From Blautia schinkii DSM 10518 (GTDB lineage Bacteria; Bacillota; Clostridia; Lachnospirales; Lachnospiraceae), in assembly GCA_000702025.1 (NCBI GenBank), contig JNKJ01000008.1, forward strand, positions 124,001 to 188,000: a DNA stretch of 64,000 bases, written 5' to 3'. This document shows positions 42,201-51,570 of the stretch, in pieces. The position numbers were made by a program, and so were the translations under genes. The notes below the pieces were generated by a model. The model was given only the letters and a program-made list of their open reading frames with translations. It was not told where the DNA came from and made no database searches. Numbering within the stretch: the first letter of the stretch is position 1; each line of letters opens with the position of its first letter.

Positions 42201-42376
42201 CTAAAGAACTGAGTGTCGCTTAATATATCCCATGAATCTGTACAGATATCCGCAATATTTTCAAATCTCTCCTTTGATTTCAAAAAGCGATACTGCCTGA
42301 TCGGCGTAACATCTGTATAAATCAGCTCCTTGATATCGCTTATTAGCTTTCCCACTCGCTCTTTCATTAGAATCAC
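39209..42376 (-). CDS. Alpha-mannosidase, glycoside hydrolase family 38
   Basis: A 1055-residue GH38 enzyme that releases alpha-linked mannose from oligosaccharides. The zinc motif HTHIDVAWMW and the nucleophile region LPDVFGYSAALPQ are clear, followed by WVGELYLEYHRGTYTS. The GTG at 42376 has GGAGG 7 bases upstream; the ATG at 42367 is out of position, and the longer reading would overlap the GH172 gene. No signal peptide, so it acts on imported sugars. It is the last gene of operon B (binding protein, two permeases, DUF2961, GH38), pointing to mannose-containing glycans such as N-glycans. Confidence 0.93.
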   Translation of the reverse strand: MILMKERVGKLISDIKELIYTDVTPIRQYRFLKSKERFENIADICTDSWDILSDTQFFSGHREYFWFETFVTIPQEFDGKCTVFELKTGREGQWDATNPQFTVFVNNVRKQGLDVNHREVILSECARAGECYRIVLSAFTGDNNFRLIMDSAIKALHRPTEKYFYDLSVPYEVARLLSPSDRNFRTIIQTLNDSLNLLDLRREHSPSYNATLQQAQLYLQKEFYEKHTGQSREKVYCVGHTHIDVAWMWTLAVTEDKAVRSFSTVLELMKQYPEYVFMSSQPQLYKYVKKNAPELYTQIRELVKEGRWEVEGGMFVEADCNLTSGESLVRQFLYGKRFFREEFGKDNEILWLPDVFGYSAALPQIMKKCGIRYFMTTKISWNEFNKMPYDTFEWEGIDGTRILTHFSPSRDYNKSAVESGTETEHFTTYNAYLNPSQVKGGWERYSQKYLNDEVLMSFGYGDGGGGPVRDMLENQRRLSKGLPGCPQTIMSTSAEFFHTLEENVRGQKQLPVWVGELYLEYHRGTYTSMARNKKFNRQAEFLLQNIELFFSMGRELVQLTYPEKALEELWEIAMRNQFHDILPGSSIKEVYDDSRTEYERLLAKGYALETAALEAITAEIDGPKNTLTVFNPNGMSCTDEVIFECPERIQAPAVSDGNTDCPLQRLSDGRYLFTASAVPAKGYKTYFLTDEKDIRTESMLSVSEYSLENAFVRVELSDKGQFCSIYDKKHHRQLLKYGKQGNVLMTYEDRPHNWDAWDINNYYTEKSWEITDVQEIAVMEKGPVRASIRVCRRYLDSTIVQYISLGADSPEIRIQNEIDWMEKKLLLKALFPVDIHTDEASFEIQYGNVTRKTHYNTSWDFARFEVCMHKWLDVSEDGYGVSVLNDCKYGANVHDGVIGISLLKSAVYPNPSADREHHSFCFAIYPHAEGFREAGTIGRAYALNNPLKCVVKTNSSGTLPREYSVVSVNEPNVITEVVKASENGIGTVLRLYEAFNRRTNVTVSFSRLLKSVYVCNMLEDTEYEIPCSGTMVRYEMKPYEISTFKVIYREQNEVS

Positions 42377-42417
42377 TTTATATCCTCCCCCAGACCGCTT
42401 TATCAAATTTTTTTTAA

Positions 42418-43518
42418 TTAATCTTCTGTTTTCCCTTCCCACTGGTATATATCCTCATCAATGGGAAGCCTCTTTTCCACCGGCAGAATTTCTTCAAAGG
42501 GTTTGTGAGGCTCTGTCTGATACCAATATGCAGTAGAAGACCAGTCATCGCTCCTGTGATTGTCATGGCCATGCTCAATTGTGACCTTAATTGACTTTTC
42601 AAACATTACCGGATCTGTAATATGATATCTGTAATAACTGATTTTGCCCTTCCAGTTATCCTTTCCGCCAAGCAGCAGACCGTGATACGGTGCACAGTAT
42701 TCCTGTGTGGGACACCATGCCATATTGACATAATCCTCTGTACCGGTTCCGTGCAGCCTTGGTGGCCATGGTTCATTATCAATGAAGATCATGTCATCCC
42801 CTTCGCCCGGCCAGTCCCAAAGTGCATTTTTGTTGAGATTGTGGATATTTACATTACAGCCGACATAGTGTCCTTTGCCCTCTGCTTCCATTACAACATA
42901 ATTATCCTCTCCGGTAAGATTGGAACGGCCAAAACACCATTCCCGGTGTGTCTCAAACTCACTCTCATCCACGCCCTGAGTCGGCATCTCGCGGTGCCAT
43001 TTTGCATGAAAACGCAGCATTTCTTCCGGCAGAGACTCATATTCCTCATAATCCACATAATAATATAGCAGTAATTCTCTGTCACTCTCATTGGTGATAG
43101 TCATACGCGCCTGTGAAGCAAATGGCATAGGGAACCAGCAGTTAAAACCTTTTCCATCCTCCGGACTCATCTGCAGAGGTTCGCTGACAAAATTTTTGCT
43201 CATAGCATGACCCATGCCGAAGAAATCACCGGTGGGAGCCAGAACACTCGGTTCTTCTTCCCCGTCCCAATAAAATCTCAGAACTGATTTTCTCAAATAA
43301 TCTTTCACTTCGCTCACGTCGTCATTTGCCAGTGTGAACCAAATATGATTGATACAGCCGGCGGTTTTAATATCACAAATAGTAAAGATGTCTCCTGGCT
43401 GAATATGTACCCTGTCGTCATTACCGCCGCTCCTGTCATAGCTGGATACACGCATTCTTTTTGAATCTCTGGCAACCGCTATCGTTGACAGTGATGCCGG
43501 TAAATTTGTTTTTCCCAT
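42418..43518 (-). CDS. DUF2961 protein, GH172-type glycoside hydrolase
   Basis: A 366-residue protein with the DUF2961 pattern (SSYDRSGGNDDRVHIQPGD, GCINHIWFTLA, LHGTGTEDYVNMAWCP). The family is classed as GH172 and includes fructofuranosidases and arabinofuranosidases, working as oligomers. There is no signal peptide, so it probably acts on imported glycans with the GH38 enzyme 41 bp downstream. Which sugar it cleaves cannot be told from sequence. Confidence 0.88.
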   Translation of the reverse strand: MGKTNLPASLSTIAVARDSKRMRVSSYDRSGGNDDRVHIQPGDIFTICDIKTAGCINHIWFTLANDDVSEVKDYLRKSVLRFYWDGEEEPSVLAPTGDFFGMGHAMSKNFVSEPLQMSPEDGKGFNCWFPMPFASQARMTITNESDRELLLYYYVDYEEYESLPEEMLRFHAKWHREMPTQGVDESEFETHREWCFGRSNLTGEDNYVVMEAEGKGHYVGCNVNIHNLNKNALWDWPGEGDDMIFIDNEPWPPRLHGTGTEDYVNMAWCPTQEYCAPYHGLLLGGKDNWKGKISYYRYHITDPVMFEKSIKVTIEHGHDNHRSDDWSSTAYWYQTEPHKPFEEILPVEKRLPIDEDIYQWEGKTED

Positions 43519-43571
43519 AATAAAACCTCCAGTATTTTGTATTTATTTTTTTAGTTAAACCCTGTCAATGG

Positions 43572-44396
43572 TTATCCCTTAATTCCGGCAGTTTTTACCC
43601 CTTCTGTAATATGTTTCTGGAAGATGAAAAACAGAATAATAATAGGCAGAGCAGATACACAGGATGCTGCCAACACGAGATTCCATTCCACTGACTGTGA
43701 ACTTTTGAAATTTGCTATCGCAATTTGTACCAGCCAAAGCTTCCTGTCCTGAGCTACGATCAACGGCCACAGATAATTATTCCAGTTCGCCAGAAAGAAC
43801 GCAACTGCAAGGGTGACTGCAATTGGTTTGGACAGCGGAAGAACAATTTTCACAAACACTCCAAAATAAGATGCCCCGTCAATCTTAGCTGATTCCTCCA
43901 GTTCCTTGGGAATACCAAGAAAAAACTGATGAAAGAGAAAAATCCCATAGGCGTTGGGAATCATGGGAATAATAATGCCCCATAGATTATTGATCAGCCC
44001 CATCTGCTTAATAATGATAAAAAGCGGAATCATGATAACTGAAAACGGAATCATCAATGTGCTGATAATCCAGGTGAAGATTGCCTTTCTTCCTGTGAAA
44101 TTAAGCCTTGCCAGCGCATACCCCGACATGGCATGGAAGAAAAGAGCCACCACAGTGACAATGGTTGCTACAAAAAACGAATTGAAAATATATCCGCCGA
44201 AATTTTCCTCCATAAACACAGTCTTATAATTATCCAATGTCAACGATGAAACCGACGGAAACAGATTCATGTTGAATACATCTTTTGCTTCCTTGAATGA
44301 GCTGATAACCAGCATATAAACAGGGAAAGCAATCATGATTGCCAGTATGACTGCTATCACCAGCAGCAGCCCCTGACTTATTTTTCTTTTTTTCAT
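43572..44396 (-). CDS. Sugar ABC transporter permease (MalG/UgpE type)
   Basis: A 274-residue permease with about six membrane helices. The EAA loop reads ELEESAKIDGASYFGVFVKI and the C-terminus QKHITEGVKTAGIKG is typical. It is in operon B, directly after its partner permease and before the GH172 gene. Confidence 0.93.
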   Translation of the reverse strand: MKKRKISQGLLLVIAVILAIMIAFPVYMLVISSFKEAKDVFNMNLFPSVSSLTLDNYKTVFMEENFGGYIFNSFFVATIVTVVALFFHAMSGYALARLNFTGRKAIFTWIISTLMIPFSVIMIPLFIIIKQMGLINNLWGIIIPMIPNAYGIFLFHQFFLGIPKELEESAKIDGASYFGVFVKIVLPLSKPIAVTLAVAFFLANWNNYLWPLIVAQDRKLWLVQIAIANFKSSQSVEWNLVLAASCVSALPIIILFFIFQKHITEGVKTAGIKG

Positions 44397-44407
44397 GGCA
44401 TTTCCTC

Positions 44408-45298
44408 CTAATCATCCCTGCTCTTCAGCAGTTTCATCTGAGCCAAAGTCAACACCATGATAATCAGGAACAGCACAAATGCCAACGCAGAAGAATATCC
44501 CATTTCAAATGTTTCAAAAGCTTCCCGATAAATATAAAGCACAGATGTTGTTGTTGCATTCGCCGGTCCCCCGCCTGTCATAACCTTAATTTGGTCAAAT
44601 GCCTGGAAGGATGCTATCGCGCACATAACCAGAACAAACACACTGGTATCCTTGATAAGCGGCACCGTGATTCTGAAAAATTTCTGCACCGGTCCTGCAC
44701 CGTCAAGCTCCGCTGCCTCATAATAGCTTTTCGGAATATCCTTGATTGCCGCCAGGAACAGGATGGTATTGTAACCCAGTACCAGCCAGATTCCTACGAC
44801 CACTGCCGAAGGCAATGCCTGGGAAGGAGATGCCAGAAATTTCATCTTCTCCCCTCCGGCCAGTACAATGATCTGGTTCAGAAAACCGTTCATCGGATTG
44901 TACATGAATGACCAGACAATACCTGCGATAACCGTGGATATTGCATAAGGCAGGAAATAAGCTGTACGAAAGAAGGACTGTACCTTCCCATGCAGAGCAT
45001 TTAATAGATTTGCCATCAATAGTGCCATGACAAAAACACCCGGCACATACATAAGCGCATACTTCGCAGTTACCCAAATACTTTTTATAAACATTCTGTC
45101 CTTTGTCATTTTTATATAATTATCAAAACCAATAAATTGCATATCTGACAGACCTGTCCAGCTGTGCAGACTTATGTAAAACGCATAGATAATAGGGATA
45201 AAAACAAAGACCAGCAATCCAAGTACGTCAGGCAGCAGCATACAGTACGCTGTCATCGCTTCCTTAGTGAGCCTTTTGGCTCCTTTCTTTTTTCTCAA
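44408..45298 (-). CDS. Sugar ABC transporter permease (MalF/UgpA type)
   Basis: A 296-residue permease. TTG 45298 is selected because GGGGGAAC is 7 bases upstream; it gives the usual basic N-terminus RKKKGAKRLTKEAMTAYCML. The EAA loop is YYEAAELDGAGPVQKFFRI. It follows the binding-protein gene after a 121-bp gap that holds RNA hairpins. Confidence 0.92.
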   Translation of the reverse strand: MRKKKGAKRLTKEAMTAYCMLLPDVLGLLVFVFIPIIYAFYISLHSWTGLSDMQFIGFDNYIKMTKDRMFIKSIWVTAKYALMYVPGVFVMALLMANLLNALHGKVQSFFRTAYFLPYAISTVIAGIVWSFMYNPMNGFLNQIIVLAGGEKMKFLASPSQALPSAVVVGIWLVLGYNTILFLAAIKDIPKSYYEAAELDGAGPVQKFFRITVPLIKDTSVFVLVMCAIASFQAFDQIKVMTGGGPANATTTSVLYIYREAFETFEMGYSSALAFVLFLIIMVLTLAQMKLLKSRDD

Positions 45299-45317
45299 AA
45301 CAGTTCCCCCTTTATGA

Positions 45318-45390
45318 AGGGCCGAGGCTGATGCAAATATCTTACCCAGACCCGGCCCCTGCATATGTACCAGTCAAAACGGTCACTGGT
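45318..45390 (-). terminator. Hairpins between the binding-protein and permease genes of operon B
   Basis: On the minus strand ACCAGT pairs with ACTGGT (45369-45390), and AGGGGCCG pairs with CGGCCCT (about 45318-45360) just before the permease's ribosome binding site. They probably have the same role as the hairpin at 33171. Confidence 0.55.
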
Positions 45391-45419
45391 AATATCACAG
45401 CAGTTATGCTGATATTGGA

Positions 45420-46688
45420 TTATAATGCGCCGTCATAACCGCTAAGGAAATCATTGAGACTTTCCTCTGCTATCAGGACACTGTCCTCCACACTGATACC
45501 GGTATCAAAATACGCGGACTGCAGCATATCCTGAAGAATAGTGGATACCTCTGCCGGAAGTCTCATCTCCGGTTTTTCTGTTCCGAGGATTTTATCCGTG
45601 AATTCTCCATTCAAACCTTCATGGTATAGTTCTTCATTTGCGTCAATAACAGACTGTCTCGGTGAAAAAGCAAATTTGATATCTGTACACCATTTCTCCG
45701 TTCTTGCAACATCATCCCCAAACATCCATACAGCGAATTTTGCGGCTTCATCCGCGTATTTGGAATTGGCATTGGCACAGATTTTCCATCCTCCGGCAAC
45801 AGTTGCCGCCTCGCCGTCTTCAGGTACAGGAACCGGTGCTACACCAATATTATCCATGGAATCGGGATAGTTATTTTTCATCTGGGAAATTGCCCAGCTT
45901 CCGTTTAACTGCATTGCAGTCTCACCCTCGCAGAGCATACCGATTTCAGTATTAGGACGGCTTGGCTTAATGTTTGCATAGCCTTCCTCAAACATCTTAC
46001 GTTTTATTTCCAGATTTTCCAGTACGCCTTCTGTGTTGATTGCTGCTGCATCCTGGCTCTCGCTATATACGTCATTACCACTCTGCCACAGGAAAGGATA
46101 CCACTCAAATAGCTGATGAGTGCCTTTTGTTGTCTCCATTGTGAAACCATAACGGGAATCTGTGGTCAAAGCCTTAGCGGCATCATACAGCTCGTTCCAT
46201 GTTGTGGGAACTTCCAGCTCTTCTTCTGCAAAAACTGACTTGTCATAATACAGTCCCAACAGCTCCATTTCAAAAGGAATCGCAAGAATCTTGTCGTCTA
46301 CGCTCACTCCTTCGATAGATGATTCAGAAAAGTCAGCAAGAGCTTCAGGTGCAATATAATCGTTCAACGGCATGAGTACGTCAGAGTTTGCATATTTGAG
46401 AAACAGGCCCGGTGCAATAAGAAATACATCAGGTCCCTCTCCGGAAGCAAAAGCCGTAGCCATTTTTGTTCCATTGTAATCATCCCACGGAACCTGTTCC
46501 AGCACGACCTCAACAGAATCCTGCTCCTCATTGTACTGGTCCACACATTCCTGGAAAAACTCCAACTCCTGGTCAGAATGGAACACCCAGAACTTCAACT
46601 CTTCCTTTGCTTCTGCTGCCTGTACACTTATTGTCGGCATTACCATAGCTGCACATAAAATCAAACTTACAATTGCCTTTTTTTTCAT
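45420..46688 (-). CDS. Sugar ABC transporter solute-binding protein
   Basis: A 422-residue extracellular binding protein. ATG 46688 (GGGAGG 8 bases upstream) gives a signal peptide MKKKAIVSLILCAAMVM then VQAAEAK. LILC does not fit a lipobox because the residue before Cys is Leu. LKFWVFHSDQELEFFQECV, FASGEGPDVFLIAPG and MQLNGSWAISQM are family features. First gene of operon B, with GH172 and GH38. Confidence 0.92.
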   Translation of the reverse strand: MKKKAIVSLILCAAMVMPTISVQAAEAKEELKFWVFHSDQELEFFQECVDQYNEEQDSVEVVLEQVPWDDYNGTKMATAFASGEGPDVFLIAPGLFLKYANSDVLMPLNDYIAPEALADFSESSIEGVSVDDKILAIPFEMELLGLYYDKSVFAEEELEVPTTWNELYDAAKALTTDSRYGFTMETTKGTHQLFEWYPFLWQSGNDVYSESQDAAAINTEGVLENLEIKRKMFEEGYANIKPSRPNTEIGMLCEGETAMQLNGSWAISQMKNNYPDSMDNIGVAPVPVPEDGEAATVAGGWKICANANSKYADEAAKFAVWMFGDDVARTEKWCTDIKFAFSPRQSVIDANEELYHEGLNGEFTDKILGTEKPEMRLPAEVSTILQDMLQSAYFDTGISVEDSVLIAEESLNDFLSGYDGAL

Positions 46689-46762
46689 TGATCTTTCCTC
46701 CCAATTTTTACTGTGAAGCAAAATTGGCGCCTTCTCATTTGCTTCTTGTTTTTGATGATTTT

Positions 46763-46791
46763 ATTATAGGGTGTGTTTGTTCATATTTCCA
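46763..46791 (-). promoter_or_regulatory. Promoter of operon B
   Basis: On the minus strand TATAAT (46763-46768) lies 17 bp from TGGAAA (46786-46791). The -10 is perfect, the -35 weak, which suggests activation, perhaps by the adjacent YesN-like regulator. Confidence 0.5.
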
Positions 46792-46868
46792 TTTCAATTA
46801 TTCTATTTTTATTATAATTTCTTTATCTTTCACACATTTGCACAACTTTTTTCTATATACATCAAAAA

Positions 46869-46890
46869 AACCGCCATATTTCCGACGGTT
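46869..46890 (-). terminator. Terminator after splB
   Basis: On the minus strand AACCGTC pairs with GGCGGTT (one G-U pair) and is followed by seven T. It lies about 57 bp after the splB stop. Confidence 0.75.
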
Positions 46891-46947
46891 TTTCCTGCTC
46901 ATTATATTTATTTTGTTGAACCTTTTTTGCGGTCTGTACCTTTCATT

Positions 46948-47943
46948 TCAACTGATATATAATATTTGAACATCCCCAAGAATCCTTTTTATCTCTGACC
47001 TGAGAAAGCTTTCTGCTTCTTCACGCACTTCTGCCCGGTAACAATATTTCCCTCTGCCCCGTCCTGTCATTTTATCCTTACTGTAAAGGTCCGGGCTGTT
47101 GGGGAATGCTTCACTGTTGATCGCCCTGTGAATATAAGAATAAGTCATTAAGATAATTTCCAAAAACATCTGCTTTTTTACCTTTTCTGTAAGTCCGGCT
47201 TCCAGTTCCTCCAGAAGTTCCGTGTAAAGCTCCTTCCATCCATCTGTCAATATTACCGGAGCGATTAAAAGACCACACGGATAACCAGCTTCACACATTT
47301 CATTGACAGCCTTTATCCTTTTTGTAAGGCTGGAGGTACCTAACTCTACCCGTGAAACGAGCTTTTGGGGATTTACACTCATACGAAAAATTGTCTTTCC
47401 CTTGTGAGGAAGCTTTAGAAGAGGTTGTACCATATCAAATTTCGTTGGGAAAGTCAGCTTTCCGGTCCCTTCCTCCGCAAATCTTGGAATTGTATACATA
47501 AGATTTCCGGTAATGGTATTCTCAAGCACAAGGTCGCTGTTGCTCCCAATCTCAAAAGTCAGAAGCCGCTCACTTTTTTTACTCTGTTTTATCAAGCGGT
47601 CCAGCATCTGTTCCCGGTTTACAAAAAGCCTGAGATAAGAACATTTGTTATAATTGCATACAAGGTAGCAATACAGACACATCGCTGTGCAGCCGGATGA
47701 GGTATAAGGAACAAGATAATCTGATACCTTGTGGTTCTCTACATATTTATGAGTTTTCCTGATACCAACGATTAAATTACGTTTCATATGCCCAAATTCC
47801 GAATTGGGTTTTTCCTGCATTTCCTTTATTGAATTATGACTGTCTACAGGTATCCATGGAAGGCCGGAAAACTGTTCCTTTAATTCTTTCCCAAGTGCAT
47901 ATGTTAAACTTTCAGGTTCATAATATACAGCATTAAATTTCAT
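46948..47943 (-). CDS. splB: Spore photoproduct lyase
   Basis: A 331-residue radical SAM enzyme that repairs the spore photoproduct in DNA. CTAMCLYC is the CxxxCxxC motif, followed by YLVCNYNKCSYLRLFVN, and the length matches the family (about 340). It implies that the organism forms endospores. It is in a single-gene unit between the YesN gene and operon B. The expected sigma-G promoter was not identified in the 80-bp gap upstream. Confidence 0.9.
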   Translation of the reverse strand: MKFNAVYYEPESLTYALGKELKEQFSGLPWIPVDSHNSIKEMQEKPNSEFGHMKRNLIVGIRKTHKYVENHKVSDYLVPYTSSGCTAMCLYCYLVCNYNKCSYLRLFVNREQMLDRLIKQSKKSERLLTFEIGSNSDLVLENTITGNLMYTIPRFAEEGTGKLTFPTKFDMVQPLLKLPHKGKTIFRMSVNPQKLVSRVELGTSSLTKRIKAVNEMCEAGYPCGLLIAPVILTDGWKELYTELLEELEAGLTEKVKKQMFLEIILMTYSYIHRAINSEAFPNSPDLYSKDKMTGRGRGKYCYRAEVREEAESFLRSEIKRILGDVQILYIS

Positions 47944-48026
47944 ATTGTTCTTTTCTCCAATCCTGTGCAGGTGTGCGGCAATATTATCAATAGTATGTAC
48001 TGTTTTGGAGAAAATTAATTATATAT

Positions 48027-49538
48027 TTACTTTGTTAGGCATTTTCTATATTCTGCCGGAGTCACTCCGGTTTTTTTCTTGAAAATCGTGACAAAATATT
48101 GAGAATTTTGGTAACCCACCAGCTCAGCCACCTTATATATCTTCTCATTGGTGTGAATCAGAAGTTCCTTCGCCTTTTCAATGCGAAGCTGTGTGATATA
48201 ATCCACAAAATTCATTCCCATTTTTCCCTTGAAATAGTTGCTCAGATAACCCACAGACAAATTCACATGCTCTGCTACGTCATCAAGAGACAAGTCACGC
48301 ATGAAATTATCCTGCATATAACGGAGTATCTGATTCATATAATAGGAATTCATCCTTCTCCCGGCAATGGCATTTGCCTCCTCCGCCATCCCTTTAAGAT
48401 TTTTGTTTAAGACTTCTTCCACCTCGCTGAAATTACGGATTTCTTCAATATTTCCCACGAAACTCAGGATAGCGCTGCTGTAATTTGAATCCATCCCAAA
48501 TTCCTCTGTCAGTGCCTCCACTCCCCTTTGCAGTAACATCAGGTGACGTTTCAGCTTTATGATTCCGCACCGCTTATCCTTATAATAGCCAAGGAACTCA
48601 TCCAGCTTCTCTTCCGTCAGCTGACCGTTTCCCGTCTTGACCGCATTGATAATTCTCTCACATGCCTGATCGGAAAAAACAATATTCTTTTCATCCGGAA
48701 GTTCATCAGCCAGATTCACACTCTTACTCCCAGGGTAAATATACTGCTTAGCCGCATCCAATGCCTGAAAATACAGTTCCTTCAGGTTTCTGCAGCTCTC
48801 TGATTTCTTGCTGATGCCAAGATAAAGTCTGCCGTTCAGCTGTTCCTCCAACTTTTCCAGTGCTGGCTCAAGACTTTCCCAAATCGGCTCCTTTTCCCAC
48901 ACCATACTTAGCTGATAGCCAAAACAAGTATACATATGCGAGACACCCGGCATCAGGTTCAGTACCTCTGCCTTCAGCCGGCCTGACTCCTTAAGTCTCT
49001 CCGGAGGGATTTCTCCCATGTCAAGAACTGCTGCACGGCAGTTTCCCGTATGCTGATAAAGGCCCAGTTTTTCCAAATTATTCTTTTCCTCCTGGAGATC
49101 GGATGACCTGATAAGATTGAAAAAATAATTATCCTCAAGGCTTTCGCTTTTTGTGATGCGGCTGCTCTGTCTCTTCTGATTCACTCCATCCAGCGCTTCG
49201 TACAGTTCCTCTGCCTTCAGCGGCTTTAACAGAAAATCAAAGACTCGATACTGCAGAGCCTTCTTGGCATACTCAAAATCTCCGTAACCGCTCAGTATGA
49301 TGAAATCCAGATTATGATAGCGGTGCTTCAGATGGTTGATCAGCTCAAGGCCATCCTGATTTGGCATACGGATATCTGTAATGATCACATCTGGAACCAT
49401 CCGGCTTAAGAAATCAATTACACCATGTGCATCCGAACAACTCCCCATAAGTTCATACTTGTCCGGATGTGCCTCAATGAGTCTCGATACACCTCTCCTT
49501 ACCTTCGGCTCATCATCTACCACCAATACTTTCAGCAT
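48027..49538 (-). CDS. Two-component response regulator, YesN/AraC type
   Basis: A 503-residue regulator. The receiver domain has VDDEPKVRRG and the phosphorylated Asp in VIITDIRMPNQDG; the C-terminus is an AraC HTH pair (SLDDVAEHVNLSVGYLSNYFK and KVAELVGYQNSQYFVTIFKKKTG). ATG 49538 (GGGGGAT upstream) is chosen over the overlapping TTG 49559. Its sensor kinase is just upstream. Likely targets are the neighbouring operons B and/or C. Confidence 0.92.
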   Translation of the reverse strand: MLKVLVVDDEPKVRRGVSRLIEAHPDKYELMGSCSDAHGVIDFLSRMVPDVIITDIRMPNQDGLELINHLKHRYHNLDFIILSGYGDFEYAKKALQYRVFDFLLKPLKAEELYEALDGVNQKRQSSRITKSESLEDNYFFNLIRSSDLQEEKNNLEKLGLYQHTGNCRAAVLDMGEIPPERLKESGRLKAEVLNLMPGVSHMYTCFGYQLSMVWEKEPIWESLEPALEKLEEQLNGRLYLGISKKSESCRNLKELYFQALDAAKQYIYPGSKSVNLADELPDEKNIVFSDQACERIINAVKTGNGQLTEEKLDEFLGYYKDKRCGIIKLKRHLMLLQRGVEALTEEFGMDSNYSSAILSFVGNIEEIRNFSEVEEVLNKNLKGMAEEANAIAGRRMNSYYMNQILRYMQDNFMRDLSLDDVAEHVNLSVGYLSNYFKGKMGMNFVDYITQLRIEKAKELLIHTNEKIYKVAELVGYQNSQYFVTIFKKKTGVTPAEYRKCLTK

Positions 49539-49555
49539 ATTATCCCCCATATCTT

Positions 49556-51298
49556 TCAAATGTCCAAAGATTCTTTCGGAAATCTTAATATGACTTCCGT
49601 TCCCTGTCCTTTTTGGCTTATTATTTTCAGTCCGTAATTTTCTCCATACAACAGCTTTAATCGCTGGTTGATATTGCTCAGTCCCACCCGGTCACTGTCC
49701 TTGGACAGAATATATACAATCCGCTCCTCTGATATCCCCACTCCATTGTCACGGATGCGTACCACTGCCTCGTCTTCTTCAATCTGGGCAGACACGTTTA
49801 TACAAGCCTGTTCCATATTCTGGGAAAATCCATGTACAATACAGTTCTCCACAATGGGCTGCAGCAGCATCTTAAATGTTCTATAACAGTAGACAGCCTC
49901 GTCAACCTGAAATCTGGCAAAATCCATTTCGTATCGTTCATCATATATGTTGATGTAATTTCTAATACATTGAAGTTCTTCCTTCAATGTGACGATACTC
50001 TCTTTCTTGCTGATGGAATACCGAAGAATTTCGGAGAAGGAATTTATTAATTTACAAATCTCCGGAGCGGGAATATCCAATGCCATCCAGTGAAGGGTAT
50101 CCAGTGTATTATAGATAAAGTGCGGATTGATCTGGGCATTCAGGGCCTGAATCTGGTACTCTTTTTCCTTTTCATTCATTTCATTGTTTTTCTCAATAAA
50201 TTTCTCAATTTTTTCATTCATTTCATTGAAGCTTTGGTAAAGCTTACCGATTTCGTCCTCCTGATTAATATACAGCCTCTTTCCCACCAGTTCCTTTTCA
50301 GGTACACTCATAGCCACAACCATCTTCTGAATGGGATAGATGATGTAGCGTTGAATCATAAAAGCGCCCAACACGGAAAACATCAAAATAAAAAACAGCT
50401 GTGCAATGGTTGTGGTCAGAACCCAGCGCCCTGTCTGAAGAACCTCAGCCCTGTTCTTCATGGAAATATAGTTCCATCCGTTGTACTGGGAGGTGAGCTT
50501 GGTAACGACATACTGTTCCTCCTCATAAACCTGTTCACTGCAGGTCTCCTTCGAATTCTGAACGGACAGAAAAAACTCATCATCCAGATGCTGTGCCGCT
50601 GTCAGATGATTGCTCCAAATGATTGAGCCTTCATCATCGGCAATTACATATGTTGTGTGATCGTCCTGCTGTCCCAGCAATTCAAAAAGATTGCCAAACA
50701 ATGACAAATCTATATTCAACACCAACACACCCAGCGGCTCCCAGGTAGAAGTGATATCCTTTACTACAATTGCACACGAAAAATACTGCTTCTGTTTCCT
50801 GCTATTCTGAATATTATATGTAGAAATCCAGGTCACCGCGCCATTATTCTCCTTAATCTGTTCTTGCCAGCCTGTGTTTTCTTTGTATAACTCCTGGAAA
50901 ACTCCGTTAATCATGGAATCCTGAAAAAAAACTTCCCCGGTGTCAGAAAATAAATATGACGATTCCACATATTCGTTTTCGGTCTGAATGCTGCGCAGAT
51001 AATTAGTCATTTCCACATAATCAAGTGGTATCCTATCTTTTGGATCTGTTTTCAGGGTTTTCACAATATCCCCATCCTGATAAATTTCATAGATGATATT
51101 TTCATGCTCCTTGATCTGAAGCTCCGTCGTCTTCAATATATTTCCCAGCTCATTCGACTGATTGCTGTACTCCTTCTGAATCCAGATACTGCTTACCTTT
51201 GTATACATCCAGCCTGAAATGGCACATGTGGGAATGACCATAAAAATAATCAGTACCAATACAAATTTCTTTTTAATTGATAGTCCCTTAAGTTTCAC
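49556..51298 (-). CDS. Sensor histidine kinase, YesM type
   Basis: A 580-residue membrane kinase starting at GTG 51298 with GAGGGGG upstream. Transmembrane helices lie at about 10-30 and 290-315, with an extracellular sensor between them (double Cache-like). HAMP follows (YIIYPIQKMVVAM), then the phosphorylated His in NAQINPHFIYNTLDTL and the ATP-binding VRIRDNGVGISEER. Similar kinases sense sugars or their binding proteins. It pairs with the YesN-type regulator downstream, 17 bp away. Confidence 0.92.
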   Translation of the reverse strand: MKLKGLSIKKKFVLVLIIFMVIPTCAISGWMYTKVSSIWIQKEYSNQSNELGNILKTTELQIKEHENIIYEIYQDGDIVKTLKTDPKDRIPLDYVEMTNYLRSIQTENEYVESSYLFSDTGEVFFQDSMINGVFQELYKENTGWQEQIKENNGAVTWISTYNIQNSRKQKQYFSCAIVVKDITSTWEPLGVLVLNIDLSLFGNLFELLGQQDDHTTYVIADDEGSIIWSNHLTAAQHLDDEFFLSVQNSKETCSEQVYEEEQYVVTKLTSQYNGWNYISMKNRAEVLQTGRWVLTTTIAQLFFILMFSVLGAFMIQRYIIYPIQKMVVAMSVPEKELVGKRLYINQEDEIGKLYQSFNEMNEKIEKFIEKNNEMNEKEKEYQIQALNAQINPHFIYNTLDTLHWMALDIPAPEICKLINSFSEILRYSISKKESIVTLKEELQCIRNYINIYDERYEMDFARFQVDEAVYCYRTFKMLLQPIVENCIVHGFSQNMEQACINVSAQIEEDEAVVRIRDNGVGISEERIVYILSKDSDRVGLSNINQRLKLLYGENYGLKIISQKGQGTEVILRFPKESLDI

Positions 51299-51478
51299 CT
51301 GTTCCCCCTCACAATATTTTCTTTTGAACAGCTATCTTTATTATACCTTCCTGTATTGTTAATGTCCAGAATACAGTGGAATTCGATTGAAACTCAGTTT
51401 TTGAAGGAATCGTAACATATGCATTGTCCTGCTATTGTGAGAAATGCATTTGCAAAATAGTTTGAGTCTGTAATAGTA

Positions 51479-51518
51479 AAAATGCCGGGAACTATAATTT
51501 TACAGTTCCCGGCATTTT
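51479..51518 (-). terminator. Terminator of operon C
   Basis: A perfect 15-bp stem (AAAATGCCGGGAACT with AGTTCCCGGCATTTT) with T runs in the arms, 52 bp after the dehydrogenase stop. Bidirectional in form. Confidence 0.9.
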
Positions 51519-51570
51519 ATAAGACACCTATAGTTTATTTATGATTTTGTTTAAATAAGATTCCATACAC

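Noticed and set aside
46652-46658. LILC as a lipobox in the operon B binding protein
   Set aside because: The residue before Cys is Leu, whereas lipoboxes need Gly, Ala or Ser there; a later AxA site fits a normal signal peptidase.
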